Shown here: piece by piece, positions 56,701 to 64,000 of the stretch
Layout of the letters: every line of letters begins with the position of its first letter
Numbering within the stretch: the stretch's first letter is position 1
Assembly (NCBI RefSeq): GCF_000427865.1
Contig: NZ_ATYV01000019.1
Coordinates: forward strand, 1-64,000
Source: Corynebacterium sputi DSM 45148
GTDB lineage: Bacteria; Actinomycetota; Actinomycetes; Mycobacteriales; Mycobacteriaceae
Reading direction: 5' to 3'
Length of the DNA: 64,000 bases
Translations under genes and position numbers: made by a program
Notes under the pieces: generated by a model
What the model was told of the DNA's origin: nothing
What the model saw: only the letters and a program-made list of their open reading frames with translations
Databases searched by the model: none

Positions 56701-58133
56701 GACCTGTTCCAGATGTCGACGAATGCCGTGAAACGCTGTGATTTTTCCATCGTTCCCTTAACTGGATAGGAGTCAGTGTCGATGTAGGGAGTTGCGTCGA
56801 ACAGGACCGTCGACAAGCGCAGGTCCGGGTCGAGTCTTCGATCAAGTCCGAGGGTGAGCCTCATCATGGTGCTGGTGCTCGCGTGCGGCCGGAGCAGCCG
56901 CGCTAGATACTCCATCTCCTCAACTGTGGCTGGTGAGTCGTCGCTGAAATGGACACCGAGTTGGCGTTCATTTCTCGGGTTGGGATGGACTTGATCCACG
57001 TGGATCCGCTCTGCGGTCGTGTTCGCGCGGACTTCGTCGAAGAGCCCGATCCACTCCATGAGTGCGTCGGGAGTTGCACCGACCTCCAAAGAGGGAGATC
57101 CGATCCGAATCGCATCGAAGTCGTGCGCTTCCGGGATCTGTAGGAGAGCCTCCCCCACTGTGCGTACTGCCTCCGGGGCCACCACTCCAATGGTCAGCTC
57201 CACGTCATTGGTAGCCGCACCGGTGATCAAGTCGGTGATGTTGTCAGGCAGAGCGTTGATCACTATGCGGCCGAGTGAGCCATCCGCGCCGTCGGCAATA
57301 CTCAAAAGTCCGCCGCTGACCGTGACCCTCACCGCGGGCCCCACGGTCTCTTGGGCCAGGGCCCTCGCACCGTCGATCTCTGAGTCTGCTGCGACACGCA
57401 GTTCCACGACTCCCTCAACGACAGAGGCAGCGGTCAGGCTGAACTCGTTAGCCACTGCGGTCCAGGCATCGAAGCCTGGCTCCCACCACCTGCCCGTAGT
57501 TCCCTCGACCACGTACGACTTATCGTCGGCGCTAACGGTGAAGCGGTAATCCGAGACAAATCCCGCAGCCTGAAGCAGCGGCGGATTGTCCGCCCACGTC
57601 CGAGTCAGAGGCATGACCGCCTCTGGTCCGATCGCCTCGATGGTCAGGGACGACCGGACTTCTCCTGTGGTCACGTTCGCCGATTCCACATTCTCGTCAT
57701 CTCTCAATTCAAAGAGGACCGGAAGAGTCCGGCCCATCGCCTCTCGATCAGCCGAAACTCCCATCACCACGCCCTCGACGTCGATCCTTAGATTGCTCGC
57801 GGACGAGCCAGTGCGGGTGTTCTCCTGGTGATCACCAATGCGGTAGACGAGCTCGGTGACCTCTTCTTCCGACAGTCCAGGCTCGGCATAGATCGTCCCG
57901 CTGACATTGCCTGGAGTCCACGGCAGTTTCGTCTGACCATTGACGTCAACTTCTGACACACGTGGGTCATCAGCGAACAGTTCGGTGATGTAGTTCGCCT
58001 CAGCCTGACCGGTGTCCATCGGTCCGCAGCCCGGCAACGCCAAGGATGCTGAGCACAGCACGGCAAGGACGACCGTCCTGCCTAGGCGCCGTGCTCTGCC
58101 GCTCCCGATGAGCGAGCCGGGGTTCGCTTCCAT
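56697..58133 (-). CDS. Lipoprotein paralogue A of the three-gene set
   Basis: The 478-residue protein has a lipoprotein signal (RTVVLAVLCSASLALPGCGP, Cys in LPGC). After it: YITELFADDPRVSEVDVNGQ, NVSGTIYAEPGLSEEEVTEL, GRWWEPGFDAWTAVANEFSL, then LTLGLDRRLDPDLRLSTVLF. The first block (DDP.V..VDV...G.V.GTI......L...E) and the WW patch are shared with paralogues B and C, so all three come from one ancestor. It is the only exported member. It starts 9 bp after the upstream pseudogene ends. The function is unknown. Confidence 0.8.
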   Translation of the reverse strand: MEANPGSLIGSGRARRLGRTVVLAVLCSASLALPGCGPMDTGQAEANYITELFADDPRVSEVDVNGQTKLPWTPGNVSGTIYAEPGLSEEEVTELVYRIGDHQENTRTGSSASNLRIDVEGVVMGVSADREAMGRTLPVLFELRDDENVESANVTTGEVRSSLTIEAIGPEAVMPLTRTWADNPPLLQAAGFVSDYRFTVSADDKSYVVEGTTGRWWEPGFDAWTAVANEFSLTAASVVEGVVELRVAADSEIDGARALAQETVGPAVRVTVSGGLLSIADGADGSLGRIVINALPDNITDLITGAATNDVELTIGVVAPEAVRTVGEALLQIPEAHDFDAIRIGSPSLEVGATPDALMEWIGLFDEVRANTTAERIHVDQVHPNPRNERQLGVHFSDDSPATVEEMEYLARLLRPHASTSTMMRLTLGLDRRLDPDLRLSTVLFDATPYIDTDSYPVKGTMEKSQRFTAFVDIWNRS

Positions 58134-58142
58134 GAGGTAATT

Positions 58143-59165
58143 TTACCGGAGAATCCATTTGGGTTTAAGAGTGACCCTGCTGAAATCAATGCCAGGGATC
58201 CGAAGGGGCGATATCTCAGGGACCTCGAGTCGGCGTGACTCAATCTCGTTGCCCTCTGCTGCTCCATCACCCTTCAACTCCGACGGAGACGGTCAAGTCG
58301 CGTTGCACGTCGATCGGCAGCTCTAGCCCCCAGGTTCTCACGTCATCTTCGCGCTGTACGAAGTCAGCCTCCTCAATCGCAGACTCCACCGCAGCGCTGG
58401 CAGCCGGGGTGAGAGTCCTCTCCACAGCCCCTGGCGCCATCTCCCGGCTCTGCTACCCCTCAGTGTCGCCGGTATCACCGATGGATTGAAGAAGTGGAGT
58501 CATTCCACACTCCACCTCATACTCACCCGATTCCACGCACGCGCGCCATGACTCCCTGATCAGGTCACGTGCCTGATCCACAGCATCATCCGTGGGAAGG
58601 GGCAGCATTCCCTCGAGCACGTCTGCCTCGTCGACACTGTTGCGGCCGACACGCCATTCACTCTTATCCCCGAGGCCCGGAAGGCGCTTGGTGGGTCAGC
58701 GGTAAGGGTGAGGATGGCGTCGTGAAGCTGGTTATTTCCGTCATCGTCTTGCCTGACCTGAAAGGTCCTGGCGAACGGTTCCCCACCGATTGTGAACGAC
58801 GCCGGCACAATATGAGCGCCGCTGGGAGTCTCAGTCGCATCGCCAACCTCAACATCATCCAACGGCGCGATGTAATTCGATGCCGCCACCACCTCATTGG
58901 AAAGGCTAGCGTTCGGCGGATCATCGTAAGGGCTGTGACGCTCCAGAGACAGGTGCGCATACGCAGCTTCCGCGTCACCGGCTCGCAGTTCAAGTAGATA
59001 GGGCTCAACGAACCTGGCGGGATCTTCCGGGAGGGCAGGACCCTCCGCGGCGCCGTCGCTTCCCGTCGCAAGCCAGACCACACTAACAAGCACCACCGCC
59101 GTCACGGCAAGGATGACAAGTGGCTTCAGAACAGGTCGTGGGCTTGCAGACAAGGCCGCATCCAT
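58143..59165 (-). pseudogene. Membrane-anchored NTF2-like/unknown protein, three lesions
   Basis: The N-terminus is a membrane anchor (LVILAVTAVVLVSVVWLATG) then ARFVEPYLLELRAGDAEAAY, an NTF2-like pattern. Near 58675 the frame moves: the true continuation is GRNSVDEADVLEGMLPLPTD, then RDLIRESWRACVESGEYEVE. A TAG at 58453-58455 interrupts this frame, which then runs on as MAPGAVERTLTPAASAAVES. Near 58268 the frame returns to the first one and ends with GIDFSRVTLKPKWILR and TAA at 58143. Two frameshifts and a stop mark decay. It was probably the first gene of the three-paralogue operon. Confidence 0.8.
58700..58728 (+). repeat. Dispersed G-tract repeat, variant (core CGTCGTGAAGC)
   Basis: CGGTAAGGGTGAGGATGG then CGTCGTGAAGC (one mismatch). 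It lies in the pseudogene about 30 bp from the first frameshift. Confidence 0.4.
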
Positions 59166-59193
59166 GAATTGATTTTACCTGGAAAATATGTGG

Positions 59194-60654
59194 TTATCCG
59201 ATCAATCGAAGCCACAATTCCCGGTCGAAGTTCGTCGGCGACTTGCGGCCCATCTGCTGCACCGCATTGTCGACTTTGCTGCGCCAGACGCGAACGGCAT
59301 CCTCGCCACGTCCAGCGATGAGAGAAGCGAAGATCGCCCGGTCGTCCATGACAATGCGGTCCACCGCAGGGGTGTAGTCCAGCTGAAGGATGGAAATGAA
59401 CGTCCTCAGCCGCAAAGTCAGAGCGTGAAAACTACGGGCGGACTGGGGCAATCCACTGGAGTCGGCAAGCTCCTGCTGAAAGTGGATGTCCGCTTGGTCG
59501 ACGTCGTGCGAGGTGCCCTCGCGTGCGGCCGCCTCCAGTGTTTGCAAGGCCAGACGAGGAGCAAGCAGACGGTGCCTGGGCAACGCGGCGCACTCACGAA
59601 GAATCACGGTGCCCACTTGGAGCCGAGCCGCATACAGATCGACGACGTCACGACCATCGATCTCGGGAAGCCTGAATGAACCAGAGGAATAGGACAACAG
59701 TCCGTCATCGGCCATGCGCCGCATCGCTGCACGCACAGACGAGGTAGCGATACCCATGCGAGCGGCCAGCGCCGAGGAAGTGATTCGGTCGCCAGGGCGA
59801 AAGCCCATGTTCATGATCTCTTTCCGAAGGGCAATCGCAATCTGCTCCGTAATGGATAACTCAATCTTCGGCAGCCACTGGGACGCGCGTATGGTGCCGT
59901 TGATCGGTAAGGGATACTCCGGCACCGTGAGGGAAATTGAGTCAAAATCGGAAGAAATTTCCGAGCCCACACTGACACTTTTCCCCTCCTCTCGGCGCAT
60001 CCACCGCACCCCGTACAGGCCCCGACCTGCACGCTGAGCCAACTCTGTAAGCAAGTCACCGGGAATCGAGTCAGACACCGGTACACACGCCTCTAGGGTC
60101 GCCGCCAACTGCCCCATGAAGCTGCCCCACGGCTGACCGCCCGGCTCCCAGACGACTCGGACCCGGTCGCCTGCCAACGCATCATCAGTCATCTTGAATT
60201 CGCCCGACCGCTGCGGCCAATCCCGCACCCCGGATACCCGCAGAGCCGCCATCACAGACGCAGCCCTCCTCTTGAAAGACTGCGGCTCACTACGTTCACC
60301 TGCGTCGATCATTTCGAAAATCACCGACACATATGGATATTCAACTCGAAACTCCGACAATCGAAGGCTAAGGGCGTTGGCCTGCGGCGAGGAATACGAA
60401 CCATCGCCACCTATGCCCAGTATCCGATTCACAGACCGGCTAACGACAGGCTGGCTGAGCCCTGTCAGCATGGCGATCCTGCGAGTCGAATAATCCCGCG
60501 TGCCCACCCGCGGGCCGGCTGTAGCCAGGACGCTGGCCACGATCTCATCGGCAGCGTCCTGAATCCGAGGACGACCGGCTTTTCGGAGCTCGGGTGCGGG
60601 GTTGCCGCCCTGGACGTCGTCAAGCACATCTTTTTCTTTTGATTCCGCCACCAC
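59194..60654 (-). CDS. Large GntR/FadR-type regulator with an extra N-terminal HTH
   Basis: The 486-residue protein is about twice the usual GntR length. Residues about 27-85 form an HTH-like region (GRPRIQDAADEIVASVLATA, STRRIAMLTGLSQPVVSRSV). A middle part of about 170 residues has no clear match. Residues about 265-330 are a GntR winged helix (EQIAIALRKEIMNMGFRPGD, ITSSALAARMGIATSSVRAA). An FCD-like helical domain follows (VDLYAARLQVGTVILRECAA). It is divergent from putA, so proline-linked control is the first guess. Two DNA-binding units in one chain are unusual. Confidence 0.8.
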   Translation of the reverse strand: MVAESKEKDVLDDVQGGNPAPELRKAGRPRIQDAADEIVASVLATAGPRVGTRDYSTRRIAMLTGLSQPVVSRSVNRILGIGGDGSYSSPQANALSLRLSEFRVEYPYVSVIFEMIDAGERSEPQSFKRRAASVMAALRVSGVRDWPQRSGEFKMTDDALAGDRVRVVWEPGGQPWGSFMGQLAATLEACVPVSDSIPGDLLTELAQRAGRGLYGVRWMRREEGKSVSVGSEISSDFDSISLTVPEYPLPINGTIRASQWLPKIELSITEQIAIALRKEIMNMGFRPGDRITSSALAARMGIATSSVRAAMRRMADDGLLSYSSGSFRLPEIDGRDVVDLYAARLQVGTVILRECAALPRHRLLAPRLALQTLEAAAREGTSHDVDQADIHFQQELADSSGLPQSARSFHALTLRLRTFISILQLDYTPAVDRIVMDDRAIFASLIAGRGEDAVRVWRSKVDNAVQQMGRKSPTNFDRELWLRLIG

Positions 60655-60692
60655 ACAATCACCGTTCCCCTCGTTTCATTCAGGCCACCCCC

Positions 60693-60712
60693 ACAATTTT
60701 GACTCAAATTGT
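60693..60712. promoter_or_regulatory. Palindromic operator between regulator and putA
   Basis: ACAATTT-tgactc-AAATTGT is a perfect 7-bp inverted repeat with a 6-bp spacer, located 39 bp before the regulator start and 101 bp before putA. It is AT-rich against its surroundings and a likely site for the divergent regulator. Confidence 0.6.
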
Positions 60713-60812
60713 TCCCGATTGCACGCGAGACCTTCTTTCTTTTGCAGACAAGGTTCACACTGGAGCGACAACATACTGCCCAACGAACTCACCCTGGAGG
60801 CGAGAGACACCA

Positions 60813-63800
60813 ATGGATGCCAACACCACAGCACCGTCTGTTCAGTTCAACGAGGAGCTGAACCAGCTCGCCGACTCCGCGACCCAGAAGGTTGCCGCGT
60901 GGCTGAAGACCAGTCAGGCCCACAAGCACACTGACCCCGCCGCTGAGCGTCTCTCCGCCGTTCTGTCCGACCCGAATGGTCTGGACTTCACCGTGGGATT
61001 CGTCGACCGCGTCGTGCGCACCGAGGACACCGCAGCTGCGGCGACCGCACTGACCGAGCTCGGCTCGATCACCCCGCAGACCCTGTCCTTCCTGGACAAG
61101 GCCCAGATCAAGGCCGGCTCCCTGCTCGCAGAGAAGATGCCGAACATCGTCGTTCCGGCAGCGCGCCAGCGCATCCGCCAGATGGTCGGACACATGGTCG
61201 TAGACGCTCGTGACAAGCAGTTCGGTAAGGCCGTCACCAAGCTGACTGAGGGCGGTCACCGCCTCAACATCAACCTCCTGGGCGAAGCCGTCCTCGGTGA
61301 GGAAGAGGCTGACAAGCACCTCGCCGACACCCGCCGCCTGCTCGCCCGTGAGGACGTGGACTACGTCTCCATCAAGGCATCCTCCGTCGCATCGCAGATC
61401 AGCATGTGGGGCTTCGACGACACCGTCGACTATGTCGTCAACCGTCTGACCCCGCTCTACATCGAGGCAGCAAAGGCCCCGGCAGGCACCAAGTTCATCA
61501 ACCTGGACATGGAGGAGTACCAGGACCTCCACCTGACCATCGCTGTCTTCAAGCGCCTCCTCTCCCTTCCGGAGACGAAAAACCTCGAGGCCGGCATCGT
61601 CCTGCAGGCTTACCTTCCGGATGCCCTCGGCGCGATGAAGGAAATCTCCGAGTTCGCAGAGCAGCGCGTCGCCAACGGTGGCGCCGGCGTCAAGGTCCGC
61701 CTGGTCAAGGGCGCCAACCTGGCAATGGAACGCGTCCACGCAGAGGTCGGCGGCTGGCCCAACACGGTCTGCCCCTCCAAGCAGGCCACCGACGCCAACT
61801 ACAAGCTCGTCCTGCACTGGCTCCTCAACGAGGAGAACATGAAGGGCGTGCGCATCGGCGTGGCCGGCCACAACCTCTTCGACATCGCCTTCGCTCACAT
61901 CCTCAGCGAGAAGCGCGGCGTTACCGATCGCGTCGAGTTCGAGATGCTCCAGGGCATGGCCTCGGAGCAGGCAGAGGCAGTCAGCGCCGACGTTGGACAG
62001 CTGCTGCTGTACGTCCCGGCTGTGCGCCCGGAAGAGTTCGACGTCGCCATCTCCTACCTGGTCCGTCGCCTGGAGGAGAACTCCGACAACCAGAACTTCA
62101 TGTCCGGCATCTTCGATCTGGAGCCGGGCGGGGAGATCTTCGACCGCGAGGAAGAGCGCTTCCGCGGTTCGCTGAACGACCTGTCCGCGCTGCTGGAGGA
62201 GAACGGTTACACCTCCCCCAAGCCGAACCACACCCAGGACCGCACTGCGGAGGAGGCCGCCTTCGCCGGCCCCGATTCGCTTGACGACGCCTCCTACTCC
62301 CCCATCCCCGACTTCCGAAACGAGCCCGACACCAACCCGGCTCTGGAAGCGAACCAGAAGTGGGCAGAGGACGCCATCAAGCGTTCAGTGGAAGAGGGTT
62401 GGTTGAAGCAGCAGACCGCTCCAGATCAGCTCAAGGCTGAGGACATTGACGATCTGGTCGCCACCACCGCTGCTGCCGCTGAAGAGTGGGCAGCACGCCC
62501 GGCAGAGGAGCGCGCACGCATCCTCTACCGCGCCGCCGACATCATGGCCGCACGCCGCGGCCACATGGTCTCCATCGCCGCAGCTGAGGTTGGCAAGGCT
62601 GTCGCACAGTCTGATCCGGAGATCTCCGAGGCAATCGACTTCGCCCGCTACTACGCCAACCACGCTCTGGAGTTGGCTGAGGTCGACAACGCTGAGTTCA
62701 CCCCGGACCGCGTCGTCCTGGTCACCCCGCCGTGGAACTTCCCGCTGGCAATCCCGGCCGGTTCCACCTTGGCTGCTCTGGCTGCCGGCTCCGGTGTCAT
62801 CCATAAGCCGTCGAAGCCGACCCCGCACTGCTCCGCTGCAGTTGTCGAGGCCATGTGGGATGCAGGCGTTCCGCGCGAGCTCCTGCACTGCATCTACCCG
62901 GTCGATCGCGACGCTGGCAAGCAGCTGATCAGCCACCCGGATGCAGACCGCGTGATCCTCACCGGCTCTTCTGAGACCGCCTCCATGTTCGCCTCCTGGC
63001 GCTCGGAGCTGCAGATCAACGCAGAGACCTCCGGCAAAAACGCCATCGTCATCACCCCGGCCGCCGACCGCGACTTGGCTGTCGCCGACCTGGTGTACTC
63101 CGCTTTCGGCCACGCCGGCCAGAAGTGCTCCGCAGCATCCCTGGGCATCCTCGTCGGTTCTGTCTACGAGTCTGAGCGGTTCCGCCGCCAGCTCATCGAC
63201 GCTGCCGAGTCCATGATCGTCGACTGGCCGACCAACATGTCCGCCACGATGGGCCCGCTCACTGAGCTGCCCTCCGACAAGCTCGAGCGCGCTCTCACCA
63301 CCCTGGAGCCCGGCGAGTCCTGGCTCGTCGAGCCGAAGCAGCTCGACGACACCGGTCGTCTGTGGTCCCCGGGTGTCAAGGAAGGCGTCAGCCCGGAGTC
63401 CTTCTTCCACCTCACTGAGGTCTTCGGGCCTGTTCTCGGCCTCATGCGCGCCGAGAACCTGGATGAGGCCATCGAGCTGCAGAACGCTACCGACTTCGGT
63501 CTGACCGGCGGCATCCACAGCCTCGACACCGAAGAGGTCCGCACCTGGCTCGATCGCGTTCAGGTCGGCAATGCTTACGTCAACCGCGGCATCACCGGTG
63601 CCATCGTTCAGCGTCAGTCCTTCGGCGGCTGGAAAATGTCGTCCGTCGGTCTCGGTTCCAAGGCCGGCGGCCCGAACTACGTCATGCTCTTCGGCAAGTG
63701 GGCCGACGCCACCACCCCGGAGGCCGGCCTGGACCGCTCCGGTGATGCGGCCGTCGATGGTGCACTCAAGCGCCTTCGCGACGAGAACATCATCTCCGCG

Positions 63801-64000
63801 GACCAGCTCGCCTGGATCGCCGAAGCTGCTAAGAGCGACATCCGTGCGTGGAAGAAGGAGTTCGGCCGCGCCGTCGACCGCACCGGTCTCAAGAGCGAAG
63901 CCAACATCTTCCGCTACCGCCCGGCCGAGGTCATCATCCGCATTTCCGCTGACGCCGACGTCGCTGAGACCGTCCGTGCTCTCTTCGCCGCACACCGTGC
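60813..64000 (+). CDS. putA: Bifunctional proline dehydrogenase / P5C dehydrogenase (3' end outside window)
   Basis: The open frame from ATG 60813 (MDANTTAPSVQFNEELNQLA) has GGAGGCGAGA upstream and runs past the window end (1062 codons here; PutA proteins of this kind are about 1150). The first half is the FAD-dependent proline dehydrogenase (HRLNINLLGEAVLGEEEADK, VSIKASSVASQISMWGFDD, GAGVKVRLVKGANLAMER). The second is an aldehyde dehydrogenase (RVVLVTPPWNFPLAIPAGST, RVILTGSSETASMF, AETSGKNAIVI, catalytic Cys772 in GHAGQKCSAASLG). It makes glutamate from proline in two steps at the membrane. No ribbon-helix-helix domain is seen at the N-terminus, so a separate regulator should control it. Confidence 0.95.
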   Translation, partial: MDANTTAPSVQFNEELNQLADSATQKVAAWLKTSQAHKHTDPAAERLSAVLSDPNGLDFTVGFVDRVVRTEDTAAAATALTELGSITPQTLSFLDKAQIKAGSLLAEKMPNIVVPAARQRIRQMVGHMVVDARDKQFGKAVTKLTEGGHRLNINLLGEAVLGEEEADKHLADTRRLLAREDVDYVSIKASSVASQISMWGFDDTVDYVVNRLTPLYIEAAKAPAGTKFINLDMEEYQDLHLTIAVFKRLLSLPETKNLEAGIVLQAYLPDALGAMKEISEFAEQRVANGGAGVKVRLVKGANLAMERVHAEVGGWPNTVCPSKQATDANYKLVLHWLLNEENMKGVRIGVAGHNLFDIAFAHILSEKRGVTDRVEFEMLQGMASEQAEAVSADVGQLLLYVPAVRPEEFDVAISYLVRRLEENSDNQNFMSGIFDLEPGGEIFDREEERFRGSLNDLSALLEENGYTSPKPNHTQDRTAEEAAFAGPDSLDDASYSPIPDFRNEPDTNPALEANQKWAEDAIKRSVEEGWLKQQTAPDQLKAEDIDDLVATTAAAAEEWAARPAEERARILYRAADIMAARRGHMVSIAAAEVGKAVAQSDPEISEAIDFARYYANHALELAEVDNAEFTPDRVVLVTPPWNFPLAIPAGSTLAALAAGSGVIHKPSKPTPHCSAAVVEAMWDAGVPRELLHCIYPVDRDAGKQLISHPDADRVILTGSSETASMFASWRSELQINAETSGKNAIVITPAADRDLAVADLVYSAFGHAGQKCSAASLGILVGSVYESERFRRQLIDAAESMIVDWPTNMSATMGPLTELPSDKLERALTTLEPGESWLVEPKQLDDTGRLWSPGVKEGVSPESFFHLTEVFGPVLGLMRAENLDEAIELQNATDFGLTGGIHSLDTEEVRTWLDRVQVGNAYVNRGITGAIVQRQSFGGWKMSSVGLGSKAGGPNYVMLFGKWADATTPEAGLDRSGDAAVDGALKRLRDENIISADQLAWIAEAAKSDIRAWKKEFGRAVDRTGLKSEANIFRYRPAEVIIRISADADVAETVRALFAAHR

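Noticed and set aside
60789..62231. 480-codon minus-strand frame, and another at 62385-63995
   Set aside because: Both are antisense shadows of putA, whose dehydrogenase motifs are clear on the plus strand.

Overview
The window looks like chromosomal DNA of a high-GC actinobacterium, most probably a Corynebacterium or close relative. Support comes from a tmRNA whose tag reads AENTQRDYALAA, smpB beside ssrA, the order metG - tatD - rpf (DUF348/G5/Rpf) - rsmA - ispE-like - ABC-F, rsmI divergent from a protein O-mannosyltransferase, a fused PutA, and many starts placed 6-8 nt after a TANNNT -10 (leaderless mRNAs). No name was given; the genus is an inference.

Layout. 0-2.9 kb: an IS6-family end with a frameshifted transposase, tmRNA (minus), a dead SGNH lipase gene, smpB. 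2.5-6.9 kb: DUF454 protein, two alpha/beta hydrolases, a DMT exporter with its TetR repressor and a perfect 20-bp operator. 7.0-18.7 kb: a glycogen/maltodextrin block (glgP, then glgB-glgC-glgA-glgX-alpha-glucosidase). 19.2-22.7 kb: a 5-oxoprolinase operon (pxpA, fused pxpB-pxpC, and a gutted biotin-carboxylase-like protein). 22.8-28.9 kb: small membrane protein, nitrilase-like hydrolase, DoxX/MarR pair with three tandem operators, DinB-like protein, aldo/keto reductase, ABC-F ATPase. 29-42 kb: the metG-tatD-rpf-rsmA...ispE-like neighbourhood, interrupted at 30.0-35.2 kb by an accessory segment (broken GNAT, cation efflux, NUDIX, iron-type binding lipoprotein, truncated XRE regulator, AbiEi/DUF559 protein). 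41-50.5 kb: pabB-like gene, BCCT transporter, rsmI/PMT, anti-sigma-like protein, DoxX, ABC ATPase, ArsR-MFS. 50.5-53 kb: a TPP riboswitch in front of an SDR and an FMN-dependent monooxygenase. 53-59.2 kb: lipoprotein and a tandem set of three unrecognised paralogues behind a pseudogene. 59.2-64 kb: a large GntR-type regulator divergent from putA, which runs off the window.

How the parts work together. The glg block holds the ADP-glucose route to glycogen (GlgC, GlgA, GlgB) with breakdown enzymes (GlgP, GlgX, alpha-glucosidase). The pxp genes convert 5-oxoproline to glutamate, and PutA makes glutamate from proline. RsmA, RsmI, MetG, SmpB, tmRNA and ABC-F form a translation and ribosome-quality set.

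The least explained signals are: (1) a dispersed repeat of about 30-50 bp (G-rich purine tract followed by CGTCGGGAAGC), at least eight clear copies on both strands, inside genes in several reading frames and between genes; (2) the TPP-switched SDR/monooxygenase pair; (3) the three-paralogue operon at 54.0-58.1 kb; (4) two pseudoenzyme candidates that keep their operon positions (biotin-carboxylase-like, IspE-like); and (5) divergent gene pairs with back-to-back leaderless promoters. Four pseudogenes and one 3'-end gene fusion show local decay.
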